From Bacteroidales bacterium (GTDB taxonomy: Bacteria; Bacteroidota; Bacteroidia; Bacteroidales; UBA932): DNA of 44,792 nucleotides. The stretch spans positions 1 to 44,792 of the forward strand of contig JAFYRK010000060.1 of NCBI GenBank assembly GCA_017559545.1, given 5' to 3'. Position 1 is the stretch's first letter, and each line of letters starts with the position of its first letter. The position numbers and the translations under genes are program-made. The notes beneath the pieces were generated by a model. The model was not told the origin of the DNA. It worked only from the letters and a program-made list of their open reading frames with translations, and searched no databases. Below, in pieces: positions 33,693 to 43,200 of this stretch.

Positions 33693-35354
33693 ATGACAGA
33701 CAACAAGACCCATACATTAGCTTCCGCACTTGACTTCATCGCCAGCGAAATCGAGTGCAACGACTTGGATTCATTCCTTGAGACAGAAAGCAGCGAATGC
33801 AGATTCATCTGCGAGACATTCTCTATCTCCCCCCTTCAGGCTGCACTTTTTGCGACAATCCTTGAAAAATCCGGTGACAGCACTGCCTCAACAAGAGAAA
33901 TGACCGCATCATTGAAAGTCAGCAAGATACGTTTCCTTGGCTTCAAGCAGGAGATTGACGAACTCCATAAAAAGAGACTTGTCGTCATCCGCAAGAAACG
34001 TGACGGAGGATGCGGATATCGTGTCAGCCAGTCGGTGGTCAAAGCCGTGCAGAATAACACACCTGTCGAGCCGGAAAGACTTGACGGTCTTTCAACAAAG
34101 ACCATCTTCAGCAGGATGCACACCATCTTCGGAGACCTCAGCATCGGCACTACGACATATGAGATCGCACTTCAGGAACTTTTTGACATCTTCAACAACA
34201 ATCCTGAGAACAAGTTTGTCGAAGCTTCAAGAAACCTTGGAATAAACACCTTCAGGTCTGATGAGGAAGTGGTTCTTATGTTCTATATGATTCATAGGAA
34301 TGTCTCATTCAACGAAAACGAATTCACCATTGACGAATTCTCAAGACTTCTTGATGATCCGACCGGGATGAATGAGTTGCTCTTTGATATGATGCGAAAT
34401 GGAGAAAGCGAGCTTCAGGCGAAAGGACTTATGGAGTTCCAATGCATTGACGGACTTGAAAACCGCGAGATATTCCAGATTCCGGAATCCATCCTCAAGG
34501 AACTTCTCGCCGACTATGGACAGAAAGGGGCCAAGTCCAAGCCCCTTATCCCTAAGGACGAGCTCATAACTCCTGCAGACATCAGACAAAAGAGCATGTT
34601 CTACAACGACGAGGAGAACAGGCAGATAGCGGCATTGAGCGATCTCCTCTCCGCGGAAAAGTTCGCTCAGGTACAGGAAAGGCTTAAGGAAAAGGGACTC
34701 AGAAGCGGCTTCTGTTGCCTTTTCTATGGTCCTGCTGGTACAGGAAAAACCGAAACAGTACTTCAGATTGCCCGCCAGACTGGCAGAGAGATTTTCATTG
34801 TGGATATGAGCCGCATCAGAAGCAAGTGGGTCGGAGATTCCGAAAAGAACATCAAGCAGGTATTCAATACCTATAAGGCATTGGTCAAGGACAGTGAACT
34901 CACCCCTATCCTTCTTTTCAACGAAGCCGATGCCATTTTCGGAAAGAGAATCGAGGAGACTTCGAGCACTGACAAAATGAGCAATGCGCTCCAGAACATC
35001 ATCCTTCAGGAAATGGAGAACCTTGAGGGCATCCTCATAGCCACCACCAACCTGACTGAGAACTTTGACTCGGCCTTTGAAAGACGCTTCATTTATAAGA
35101 TCCTCTTCAAGGCTCCGTCAGCAGGAGTGAAGGCCAAGATATGGAAGTCTATGGTAGACGAGATATCGGAAGATGAAGCAGGCAGACTTGGCGCTGAATA
35201 CAGCTTCACCGGAGGACAGATTGAGAACATCACTCGAAAACTTGATGTAGACTACATTCTTACAGGAGAGACAGCCGGATACGACAAGATTGTTACTCTC
35301 TGCAAGGAAGAGAGCATCCGCAAAGATAAAGAAAGCAAGAAAATAGGATTTTAA
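33693..35354 (+). CDS. AAA+ ATPase with N-terminal winged-helix-like region
   Basis: A 553-residue cytoplasmic ATPase. Residues about 40-115 (LQAALFATILEKS, SLKVSKIRFLGFKQEIDELHKKRLVVIRKKR, GYRVSQSVVKAV) read like a winged helix. Residues about 135-300 are helical and unassigned. The C-terminal AAA core has Walker A FYGPAGTGKTET (346-353), KWVGDSEKN, Walker B ILLFNEADAIF (406-413, asparagine in place of the usual aspartate before the catalytic glutamate), sensor TTN near 452 and FERRF arginines near 464. A lid follows (FTGGQIENITRKL). It resembles the FtsH/Cdc48-like clade without a protease. MoxR starts 3 bases after its stop, so they are co-translated. The function is unknown. Confidence 0.88.
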   Translation: MTDNKTHTLASALDFIASEIECNDLDSFLETESSECRFICETFSISPLQAALFATILEKSGDSTASTREMTASLKVSKIRFLGFKQEIDELHKKRLVVIRKKRDGGCGYRVSQSVVKAVQNNTPVEPERLDGLSTKTIFSRMHTIFGDLSIGTTTYEIALQELFDIFNNNPENKFVEASRNLGINTFRSDEEVVLMFYMIHRNVSFNENEFTIDEFSRLLDDPTGMNELLFDMMRNGESELQAKGLMEFQCIDGLENREIFQIPESILKELLADYGQKGAKSKPLIPKDELITPADIRQKSMFYNDEENRQIAALSDLLSAEKFAQVQERLKEKGLRSGFCCLFYGPAGTGKTETVLQIARQTGREIFIVDMSRIRSKWVGDSEKNIKQVFNTYKALVKDSELTPILLFNEADAIFGKRIEETSSTDKMSNALQNIILQEMENLEGILIATTNLTENFDSAFERRFIYKILFKAPSAGVKAKIWKSMVDEISEDEAGRLGAEYSFTGGQIENITRKLDVDYILTGETAGYDKIVTLCKEESIRKDKESKKIGF

Positions 35355-35357
35355 CAT

Positions 35358-36443
35358 ATGGCGAATATTTCAGTAAACATCACTGAGCTCAAGCAGCTCC
35401 TTGAGGCGACACCCGCCTCACACAACATTATGCTGGTAGGTAATCACGGTATCGGAAAGTCCGAGATCCTTACCGAATATTTCGGATCAATGAAAATGCC
35501 GGTAGTGGCGCTTTTCCTCGGTCAGATGAGTGACCCGGGAGATCTCATCGGACTCCCATGCAAGGACGAAAAGACAGGCAAGACCGACTTCATGCCTCCG
35601 TACTGGTTCCCTACTGACGGCAAACCTATCGTCCTCTTCCTTGACGAGCTCAACAGAGCACGTCCTGAGATTCTTCAGACTGTGATGGACCTCGCACTTA
35701 ACCGCAAGCTCGCAGGCAAGCGCCTTCCCGAGGGAAGCCGCATCATCAGTGCAGTCAACGCTGGTGACCAGTACCAGCTCACAGACCTTGATCCTGCCCT
35801 CGTGTCCAGATTCAACATCGTGAACTTCAAGCCTACCGAGGAGGAATGGCTTCTTTGGGCCCGCAGGACCGGTCTCGACAGCAGAGTCATAGGCTTCATT
35901 GACGAGAACCGCATCTGGCTTGACAAGAACCCCGATCAGAAGGAAGGAGCAGACACAGGTCTCGAGAAGACACCTGACCGTCGAGCATGGAAAAGGGTTT
36001 CTGACATCATAGCAGGTAAGGACGAACTTAAGAGCATTGACTCCAAGATCATATCCAGCATTGTCGGTCCAAAGGCAGCTGCAGCATTTATCCAGAACGC
36101 AGCAACCAGAAAGATTCTCAGCGGACGAGATATCCTTACAGGATTCGACAAGGAGAAGACCAGGGCCAAGATTGCAGAATATAGCCTTCACCAGCTCTCA
36201 GTGGTGAACGAGGGCATATACAGACATCTTGAGGTCGAGAAGGTTCGCGAAAAAGACACAAAGACCTACACAGCCAACCTCATGTCATACTTCGAGTATC
36301 TCACCAAAAACTGCAAGGAAGCAGCCGCACATTTCGCCAATCTATATGTCCAGAAAACATATCCACAGGCAATCCAGTTCATTGCAAGTTCTTGCCCTAT
36401 GATGGTGATGATGTTGGTAACATACGTAAAGGGAATAAAATAA
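35358..36443 (+). CDS. MoxR-type AAA+ ATPase
   Basis: This 361-residue ATPase of the MoxR/AAA_5 class is a type that usually works with a VWA protein as a chaperone for protein or cofactor assembly. Walker A is LVGNHGIGKSEIL (28-35), Walker B VLFLDELNRA (93-100) and sensor 1 asparagine is in ISAVNAGDQYQL. The arginine finger is in LDPALVSRFNIV, and a helical lid domain follows (ATRKILSGRDILTGFDKEKTRAKI). All active-site elements look intact. It lies 3 bases after the AAA gene and 3 bases before the VWA gene, so the three are one translational unit. Its client is unknown. Confidence 0.93.
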   Translation: MANISVNITELKQLLEATPASHNIMLVGNHGIGKSEILTEYFGSMKMPVVALFLGQMSDPGDLIGLPCKDEKTGKTDFMPPYWFPTDGKPIVLFLDELNRARPEILQTVMDLALNRKLAGKRLPEGSRIISAVNAGDQYQLTDLDPALVSRFNIVNFKPTEEEWLLWARRTGLDSRVIGFIDENRIWLDKNPDQKEGADTGLEKTPDRRAWKRVSDIIAGKDELKSIDSKIISSIVGPKAAAAFIQNAATRKILSGRDILTGFDKEKTRAKIAEYSLHQLSVVNEGIYRHLEVEKVREKDTKTYTANLMSYFEYLTKNCKEAAAHFANLYVQKTYPQAIQFIASSCPMMVMMLVTYVKGIK

Positions 36444-36446
36444 TTC

Positions 36447-37616
36447 ATGGAGAAAAGATATTCTCATATTCTAGAAAAGTGGTTCATCATGGAACCACCT
36501 CTTTTCCAGGTTCTCTGCCTGCACGAGCTTAAAGCGGACACTCAGATGAAGTGTCCGCTCAGAAGTGGCAGAAAGAGGATCGAGTATAATCCGGATATCG
36601 TAACGGAGATGTCAGACGAGGCGCTTGAGGAGGCGCTTCGTGCGGAAGCGCTGAGGATACTCCTCAAGCATCCGTACGAAAGGCGCCCGGATGGTTGCAG
36701 CCAGCAGGCGATGGGACTTGGAAGCAACCTTGTCATCGGAGACAACTACTCCCATGCACGTTTCAGAATCGAGACTCCTGAAGATCTCGGACTCAAATCC
36801 GGAATGAACTATGAGTGGTATGCGAGAAAGGTCGAGGAGATGCAGGAGGGTGAGGGTAAAGGAAATAGAGACGAGGGTGATGGAAAAGGAAACGGCGAGG
36901 CAGAACAAGGTGGTAACCAAAGTGGAGAGGAGAAAGGAAACGGCGAAAAGTACAGGGACCTGGCGGAGCTGTGGGAGGAGGATGAAATGACAGCCCAGCT
37001 TATCAACGGCGTGATAGAATCGACCAGGTCATGGGGATCTATTTCCGGGCAGTTTGCTGAAATGATCAATGCTTCCCTTAAGGCCAAGATAAACTGGAGG
37101 AACATATTTGCAGGCTTCAGGGCCAGTGTCATATCATCAAAGAGAAGTCTCACAAGAATGCGTCCGAACAGAAGGACAGGATTTGACAACATGGGAAGCA
37201 TTCGCAGATTTGACACCAAGCTTCTGGTTGCAGTGGATGTTTCGGGTTCGATTTCAACCAATAGCCTCAAGTACTTCTACGGCGTAATCAACAGTGCCTT
37301 CAGGTATGGATTCGAATCCATTGATGTAATCCAGTTCGACTGTGGAGTCAATGTTGTCCACAGCCTCAGGAAGGTTGTCAAGGATGTGGCTGTGCTCGGC
37401 AGAGGAGGAACCTCATTCCAAGAGCCCATCGACTACGCTCACGAGCATGGGTACGACGGACTCGTCATGCTCACGGACGGCTACGCACCGGCTCCAACTA
37501 TCCCTGACGGTTTCAAGACCGGAATCCTTTGGGTGTGCGAAAACGAGGCATGTCTGGAGCACCATAAAAGCTGGATGGAAAAATCAGGTAGAACATGTGT
37601 AATGCAGATAGGATAA
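36447..37616 (+). CDS. VWA-domain protein, DUF2201-like with degenerate metallopeptidase domain
   Basis: A 389-residue soluble protein. Residues 1-110 resemble the putative metallopeptidase half of DUF2201 proteins (MEPPLFQVLCLHEL, ALRILLKHPYERRPDG). The HExxH position reads AEALR (66-70), so both zinc histidines are absent and only the trailing H75 remains. A low-complexity linker rich in Gly, Glu, Lys and Asn spans about 131-168. The VWA domain (about 255-385) has an intact MIDAS motif (DVSGSIS, 264-270), GGTSF and MLTDGYAP. It is coupled to MoxR, the classic VWA partner. I infer a metal-dependent adaptor that presents clients to MoxR; enzyme activity is unlikely. Confidence 0.87.
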   Translation: MEKRYSHILEKWFIMEPPLFQVLCLHELKADTQMKCPLRSGRKRIEYNPDIVTEMSDEALEEALRAEALRILLKHPYERRPDGCSQQAMGLGSNLVIGDNYSHARFRIETPEDLGLKSGMNYEWYARKVEEMQEGEGKGNRDEGDGKGNGEAEQGGNQSGEEKGNGEKYRDLAELWEEDEMTAQLINGVIESTRSWGSISGQFAEMINASLKAKINWRNIFAGFRASVISSKRSLTRMRPNRRTGFDNMGSIRRFDTKLLVAVDVSGSISTNSLKYFYGVINSAFRYGFESIDVIQFDCGVNVVHSLRKVVKDVAVLGRGGTSFQEPIDYAHEHGYDGLVMLTDGYAPAPTIPDGFKTGILWVCENEACLEHHKSWMEKSGRTCVMQIG

Positions 37617-37617
37617 T

Positions 37618-38166
37618 ATGACTGAAAAAGAATATTTTGAAAACACTAAAAAGTTTATTGAGGAGATAATCCGAACCGACGTTAAATGTGAGAGAGTCCG
37701 CGCTGAGTCCGCATACCTGGACATGAGCATCAAGCATATCAAGAAACTCTTTACTACAAAGCCAGGGAGAAAAGGCAGTTTCGTCTGGAAACCACATGAG
37801 CTCAAGGAGCTCAACGACATTTGGACATCCATGAAGCCTGAGCTGGAAAAAACCATCAGCCAGGCTATCCAGCGATATAGGAAAAGGAAGATGGTCACTG
37901 AAATCAACGCTATCTCCGGAGAGGTCCTGGTAGATGCCGCTATGGCAGAAGCCGGTCTCCGTTACAATTACACGGCGCAGATGTACAGAGCCAAGATCGA
38001 GGTCAGAATCAGCGCGAAGAACGTATTGACCTTTTATCTCTCATACAAAAATATAGGCGAAGAACTGCCTAAGGCAATCTCCGCCACAAAATCACTGATA
38101 GAAACCCTGAACACATTAGGTTCGGGAACAGTCATACGCAAGTTCTATTCATCAGAATACTGGTAA
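37618..38166 (+). CDS. Unknown protein, last gene of the AAA/MoxR/VWA cluster
   Basis: A 182-residue basic soluble protein with no recognised domain. It starts 1 base after the VWA stop codon. Predicted helices cover the first 90 residues (MTEKEYFENTKKFIEEIIR, ELKELNDIWTSMKPELEKTISQAIQRYRKRK). The C-terminal region has two strands and a helix (AKIEVRISAKNVLTFYLSYKNIGEELPKAISATKSLIETL), of a layout resembling the end of the first gene in the cluster. It ends 22 bases inside the convergent gene. There is no terminator. The tight spacing implies a joint role with the ATPases. Confidence 0.8.
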   Translation: MTEKEYFENTKKFIEEIIRTDVKCERVRAESAYLDMSIKHIKKLFTTKPGRKGSFVWKPHELKELNDIWTSMKPELEKTISQAIQRYRKRKMVTEINAISGEVLVDAAMAEAGLRYNYTAQMYRAKIEVRISAKNVLTFYLSYKNIGEELPKAISATKSLIETLNTLGSGTVIRKFYSSEYW

Positions 38167-39002
38167 TTCCTGAGGTATCTCCGGTCACTTTTGCTCAATC
38201 CGACAATAGTGAACGGAGATCCTTTCTTAGCACACTCCGCCCTGAGCGACTCTGGGTCAGTCGGCGCGTCTGGGATATCCCACGGCAGACAATCTCTGAA
38301 GAAGGTTATGAAGGCTTTTTCTGTATCTGAAAGATAGAAATTGACGGTACACCTGTTCCCTTTGCTGTTTACTTTAGTAATACCCTGATACCTGGACACA
38401 AAAGGATCAATCATATAGGGCACGGCTGAGAAATAGATTTCCTGGGAAAGGTAAAAGGAATCAAGTTCAAGTAGTATAGACGTAATCGCATCGTCAATAA
38501 GACCATGAGCGGCATCTACCAGCAGAAGAGCATCCAGCTTTGCATTAGTTATATGCGTATAGACCATATGCTCAAAACCATTGTACGAAGATCCGACCTC
38601 AATATAGTCGTTTCTTGCCACCACCTTGAAGCGTTGAAGATAGATCTTCCAATATTCCTCGCCATAAAACACATTTTTCCACACTCCACCGCATCCATAG
38701 CAGGACAGATGCTCAATATCAACTTCCGCATGCGGTTCATCATCCTCACGTGATACACTCTTTATTGCCAGATCCATGACCAGCTCAACCATATGTCTCT
38801 CCAGACGACTATGAAGGAAGTAGTCCTTGGATTTCACATGACGTGCCTCTTCCATGAATCGTTCACGAATGGTTTGCGCAGCATCTGCTATTATGGACGG
38901 TATCGCCGAAGCAGCTACCTCCGCCTCGGAAATCCTCTTGATCTGATTCTCAGGTATATGCACCTGGTCTGTGGTATGATAATAATCTATAAGTATGCTC
39001 AT
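38145..39002 (-). CDS. Unknown protein divergent from sbcDC
   Basis: A 285-residue soluble protein of unrecognised family. The N-terminal part is helical and rich in Glu (KRISEAEVAASAIPSIIADAAQTIRERFMEEARHV). It contains a CYGCGG segment near residue 104, which could be a metal or redox site, but only two cysteines are visible there. Several likely beta-strand stretches follow (FVSRYQGITKVNSKGNRCTVNFYLSDTEKAF). The tail is basic. Its 3' end overlaps the preceding plus-strand gene by 22 bases, and its 5' end faces sbcD across 106 bases carrying a 13-bp inverted repeat. No function can be given from sequence; co-regulation with sbcDC is inferred. Confidence 0.75.
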   Translation of the reverse strand: MSILIDYYHTTDQVHIPENQIKRISEAEVAASAIPSIIADAAQTIRERFMEEARHVKSKDYFLHSRLERHMVELVMDLAIKSVSREDDEPHAEVDIEHLSCYGCGGVWKNVFYGEEYWKIYLQRFKVVARNDYIEVGSSYNGFEHMVYTHITNAKLDALLLVDAAHGLIDDAITSILLELDSFYLSQEIYFSAVPYMIDPFVSRYQGITKVNSKGNRCTVNFYLSDTEKAFITFFRDCLPWDIPDAPTDPESLRAECAKKGSPFTIVGLSKSDRRYLRNYQYSDE

Positions 39003-39005
39003 ATC

Positions 39006-39085
39006 ATATAATACGCAAAATTCTGATTATTGTTAGCATAACATTTCAAACTTGATTGCGTATTATATAATAAACAGTAACTTTG
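39006..39085. promoter_or_regulatory. Divergent control region with 13-bp inverted repeat, sbcD promoter
   Basis: On the plus strand TTG (39056-39058) and TAACTTTG (39078-39085), spaced 19, form the sbcD promoter. ATATAATACGCAA (39006-39018) recurs inverted as TTGCGTATTATAT (39056-39068), 37 bases apart. The right arm covers the -33 box and the left arm lies just upstream of the ATG of the minus-strand unknown gene, so one regulator could control both directions. Confidence 0.6.
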
Positions 39086-39108
39086 ATATAAAACAATATA
39101 TCCGCATA

Positions 39109-40299
39109 ATGAAGATAATACACACTTCCGACTGGCATCTTGGCCAGAACTTCTTCGGCTATGACCGGACCAAGGATCACGAAAGCATGATCGTACAGCT
39201 TATAGATCTTGTCAAGACAGAAGAACCCGATGCCCTGATCATTGCAGGAGACATCTTTGACGTTGCCATACCTAACACTACCGTCCAGAAGAGCTTCGCT
39301 GAGGCTATCGTCCGGATACATGACGCATATCCTTCCATGACAATAGTGTGCATCAGCGGAAATCACGACAGCGCAGCACGCCATGAGGTGCATCAGACTC
39401 CTTGGGAAGCGTTGAAGGTAAAGATGATAGGTAAGGCCAACATGACAGAAGTCCAGGAGAACATCATTCCTATCGACGGAAAAGGATGGGTGGTGGCGAT
39501 TCCATATACTAACGAGCGATTCCTTAACGACGAGTTCTACAGCAGACTTGAAGCTGCCGTCAAGGAGAAGACTGCAGAGGAACTGCCAATAGTCTATGTC
39601 GGTCATGCAGCGATCAACGGATGTGACCACACCGGCCATGACATCATGAACGATCGCTTCGTCGGAGGTATCGAATACACTGCTCTGGATGAGTTAGGAA
39701 GCGTGTATGATTACATTGCACTTGGCCATATCCATAAGGCCCAGACCTTCGGAAACGGACGTGCAAGATACTGTGGCACCCCTATCCCGGTGAGCTTTGA
39801 CGAGGTACGCAGCGGGTATGAGCACGGTTTCAGCATAGTGGAGATAGAAGCCCACGGCAGCATCCCTTCGATCAGAACAGTTGACGTAAAATGTCCGCGT
39901 CCGCTTGTAAGCATACCTGCGGAAGGTCATGCACCATGGGAGGATGTGATTGCTGAACTCAAGAAGTTCCCGGCAGACATTAACGCATATATCAGACTGA
40001 ATGTCCTCTTGAAAGACAGCGAACAGATGCCGTTCAACAAGGACAGGCAGATACAGGAGGCGTTGGCGGGGAAAGCAGCGCTTTATGCTGTCACTAACCC
40101 GACACGCGAGAGTCTTGTAAGCGAAGAGAGAAGACAAAGTGCGATGAAAGCCATAACGGTGGAAGAACTGCAGAAGCTTGATCCGGTTACGGTCCTGAAG
40201 TCATATGCAGAAAGCCAAGGCCAGATCTTCTCTGAAAAGTTCCAGGAAATGTTCAATACCGTATACAGAAACATAAACAACTCAGACCATGAAAATTAA
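39109..40299 (+). CDS. sbcD: Exonuclease SbcCD subunit D
   Basis: This 396-residue Mre11-like nuclease, with SbcC, cuts DNA hairpins and processes double-strand ends. The phosphoesterase motifs are all present: HTSDWHLGQ, DALIIAGDIFDVA, CISGNHDSAARH, VYVGHAAINGCDHTGHD and IALGHIHKAQ. The C-terminal capping and SbcC-binding region follows. ATG 39109 starts the protein at MKIIHTSDWHLG; an in-frame ATG at 39052 would put the start before the promoter. It overlaps sbcC by 11 bases. Confidence 0.96.
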   Translation: MKIIHTSDWHLGQNFFGYDRTKDHESMIVQLIDLVKTEEPDALIIAGDIFDVAIPNTTVQKSFAEAIVRIHDAYPSMTIVCISGNHDSAARHEVHQTPWEALKVKMIGKANMTEVQENIIPIDGKGWVVAIPYTNERFLNDEFYSRLEAAVKEKTAEELPIVYVGHAAINGCDHTGHDIMNDRFVGGIEYTALDELGSVYDYIALGHIHKAQTFGNGRARYCGTPIPVSFDEVRSGYEHGFSIVEIEAHGSIPSIRTVDVKCPRPLVSIPAEGHAPWEDVIAELKKFPADINAYIRLNVLLKDSEQMPFNKDRQIQEALAGKAALYAVTNPTRESLVSEERRQSAMKAITVEELQKLDPVTVLKSYAESQGQIFSEKFQEMFNTVYRNINNSDHEN

Positions 40300-43200
40300 G
40301 AAACTTGAAATACTCAATCTTGCATCCATCAAGGAAGCCGTGATCGATTTTGATAAGGGTCCTCTTTCTGATGCTGAACTGTTTCTGATTACAGGTACGA
40401 CAGGATCAGGAAAGACTACCCTGCTTGACGCAATAAGCATTGCATTGTACAACACGACACCTCGTATCTCTAAAAGCAAGAAAGAAAAGACTGAGGCCAA
40501 TGAGGACAACCTCTCAGGCAGGGATCCGCGTAACCTGATGAGGCAGAATACCGGATACGCATATTCAAAACTGTGGTTTGTGGGCAATGACGGCGCAAAC
40601 TACCTTGCCGAGTGGAGCGTAAGCCGAGGCAAAAACTGTAAAGTTAACGTAGGCTTGTCCAATGAACTCTGGAGCATAACCAACCTTGACACAAGCGCAA
40701 CCACATCGGCACAGAAACATCCTGATTATAATGCGGTAGCAGCAGTCATCGTCAATGCCGTAGGACTTGATTTCAATCAGTTCTGCCGCACAACCATGCT
40801 CGCCCAGGGTGAATTCACCGAATTCCTCAAAAGCGACGAAGGTGCCAAAGCTGATATACTGGAGAAGATCTCCGGCACCGAAGTCTACAGGAAGATCGGC
40901 ATGGCGATCCATGATCAGTTCAATAAGATTGAAAAGAAACTCAAGGACGCGCAAAGCAAGCATGACAGTATCGTAACTTTGCCGGCAGAGGAAAGGCAGG
41001 CACTTGAAGACGAACTTGAGCAGATCGACGCAACGATAGCAACACTTGCCACCAAAGCAGAAGCGCTTCAGAAATGCACCGCATGGCTGGAGGGTAAGGA
41101 GTCGCTGGAGGCAAAGGTGGAGAAGGCAAAAAAAGATCTTCAGGAAGCCGAAGAGACCATATCTTCTGCAGATTTCATCCAGAGGAAGAAAACCTCAGAC
41201 CAATGGGCTGAAACAGTAGAAGTGCGAGAGGCATTGGCAAATGCCCGTAGACATAAAGCAAATGCAGAGAGTGCCACAGTCCGCCTTGCTGGTCTAGAGA
41301 ACGAATTCAGGGAAGCATTGGCAGGAGAAGCTTATGAGATCGAAAACTTGAAAGAAACTCTTCACAAGCTTGATCAGACTCAAAAGGTGGTAGAAGCACA
41401 TTCACAGAATGTTTCTGTATATGATAATGACCAGACCATTATCGCTGATATCAAATCATGGGAGAGCGAGTGTGTCACTGTTGAAAAGTCAAAGGGTGAA
41501 TTGAAGACGAAGGAGGAAACCGACCTCCCTGCAGCAGAGCATGCATTGAACGAGGCTGACCATCTTCTCGCTGTTGCGGTCAAAGCCGAAGAAGAGAGTC
41601 TGAAGTTGATGGAGGCAGCCAACGGACAGCTTGCCGCACTGAACCTCGCGATGCTCCGCAATGAAAAGGAATTCCTGACAAGTGTAAAGACCATAAAGGA
41701 AACAATTGATGGCTATCGTCACGATATTGAGAAAACGAAAGGGTCTATAGCTTTGTCAGAAAGTCAACTTGAGATTCTCAAAGCTAAGGCAGTTGCAGAG
41801 AATGCCGAACTGGCACGTCTGGAAGAGGAGCATAAGAGACGAGAGCTGACAATCGAGACACTTGCCAAAGAAATGCGTACGATGCTTCATGCAGGTCTCG
41901 GCAACACGGACAATCTTTGCCCTGTATGTGGTCAGGTAGTCACCGAACTTAAGGCTGACGCACTTCTTGACGAAGAATACAAGAAGATCAAGGAGGAATT
42001 CAAGGCTCAGGATAAGAAAGCCAAAGATGCGACAGCAGCTGCTGCAAGTCTGGAAAACCTGATTAAAGTGACTGGAGAGACTCTTGACGGACTGAATATC
42101 AAGCTTGATAAAGAAGTCGTTAAGCTCAGTAACAGTATTGAAGGAAGGCATGACGCACAGACATTGAACGATGCTTCCACCGACTCTATTGGATCTATGA
42201 TAACCTCACTCCAGGAAAAGATTTCTGAGGGAGAGAAAATTGAGCTGAAGAAGCAGGAGTTGGCAAAAGCGCATACAGACTGTCTTAAGAGAAAAGGAGA
42301 AGCGACAAATGCACGTACCAAGAGTGCTGCAGCAGTAGACCTGGTCAAGAAAGAGATAACAACTCTCAAAGACAAGATAAGCGAATCCGAAAATAAGAAA
42401 GAGGCATTGGTCACTAAGATTAATGTTGCTCTTACCGGCTCCCTTGCATGGGACAACAACTGGAATGATGACACAGAAGCCTTCACGGCTGAGCTCAAGG
42501 CTAAGGCGGCCGAGTATCGTGCAGCTGTAGAAAGCGCAGGAAGATTAACCGTAGCTGCCGACCAGATACGTCCTATCCTTAAATTCATAGCGGATGTCAA
42601 AGGAGAAATCCTGACTGCCATGCCGAAATGGAGTGCTGATGGCGTACTTCCTCCAAAGGCAAAAAACGGCCTTCAGCACATCTGGGCGACACTCAAGAGC
42701 AATGTAAGCACAGAACTCAGCACTATAACCAATGAAAGCAAAGCGCATAAGGGATACGCTGCCAAGGTAGAGGAATTCCTCAATTGTCATCAGGAGTATT
42801 CTATCGAGACGCTTGAACACCTCATGACAATCAGCAACAATGCTCATATAAATGAGGATGCATACTTAAACAGCAGACTGGCAGAGCATAAGACTGCTAT
42901 GGCTGCATGCAAAAGCGCAGAAGAGGAACTTGTAGCGCATATTGCAAACAGGCCTGTCACACTGAAGGAAGAGGACACCAAGGAATCTCTAAAAGCAGAA
43001 ACAGACTATATAGGGGAACTTCGCGATGCGAGCAACACACGAAAAGGAAATATCCAGAACGAACTCAAAGTGGACAACGAGGCACGCTTGAAAAAAGGAA
43101 ACACAATGCTTCTTGATCAGCTCAAGGAAGAGTATGCCCACTGGCACAGCTTCCACAAACTCTTCGGAGACAGCAGCGGAGATAAGCTAAGCAAGACAGC

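Noticed and set aside
35487..36191. 234-codon frame antisense to the MoxR gene
   Set aside because: Fully inside the conserved moxR coding region, with no promoter or domain.
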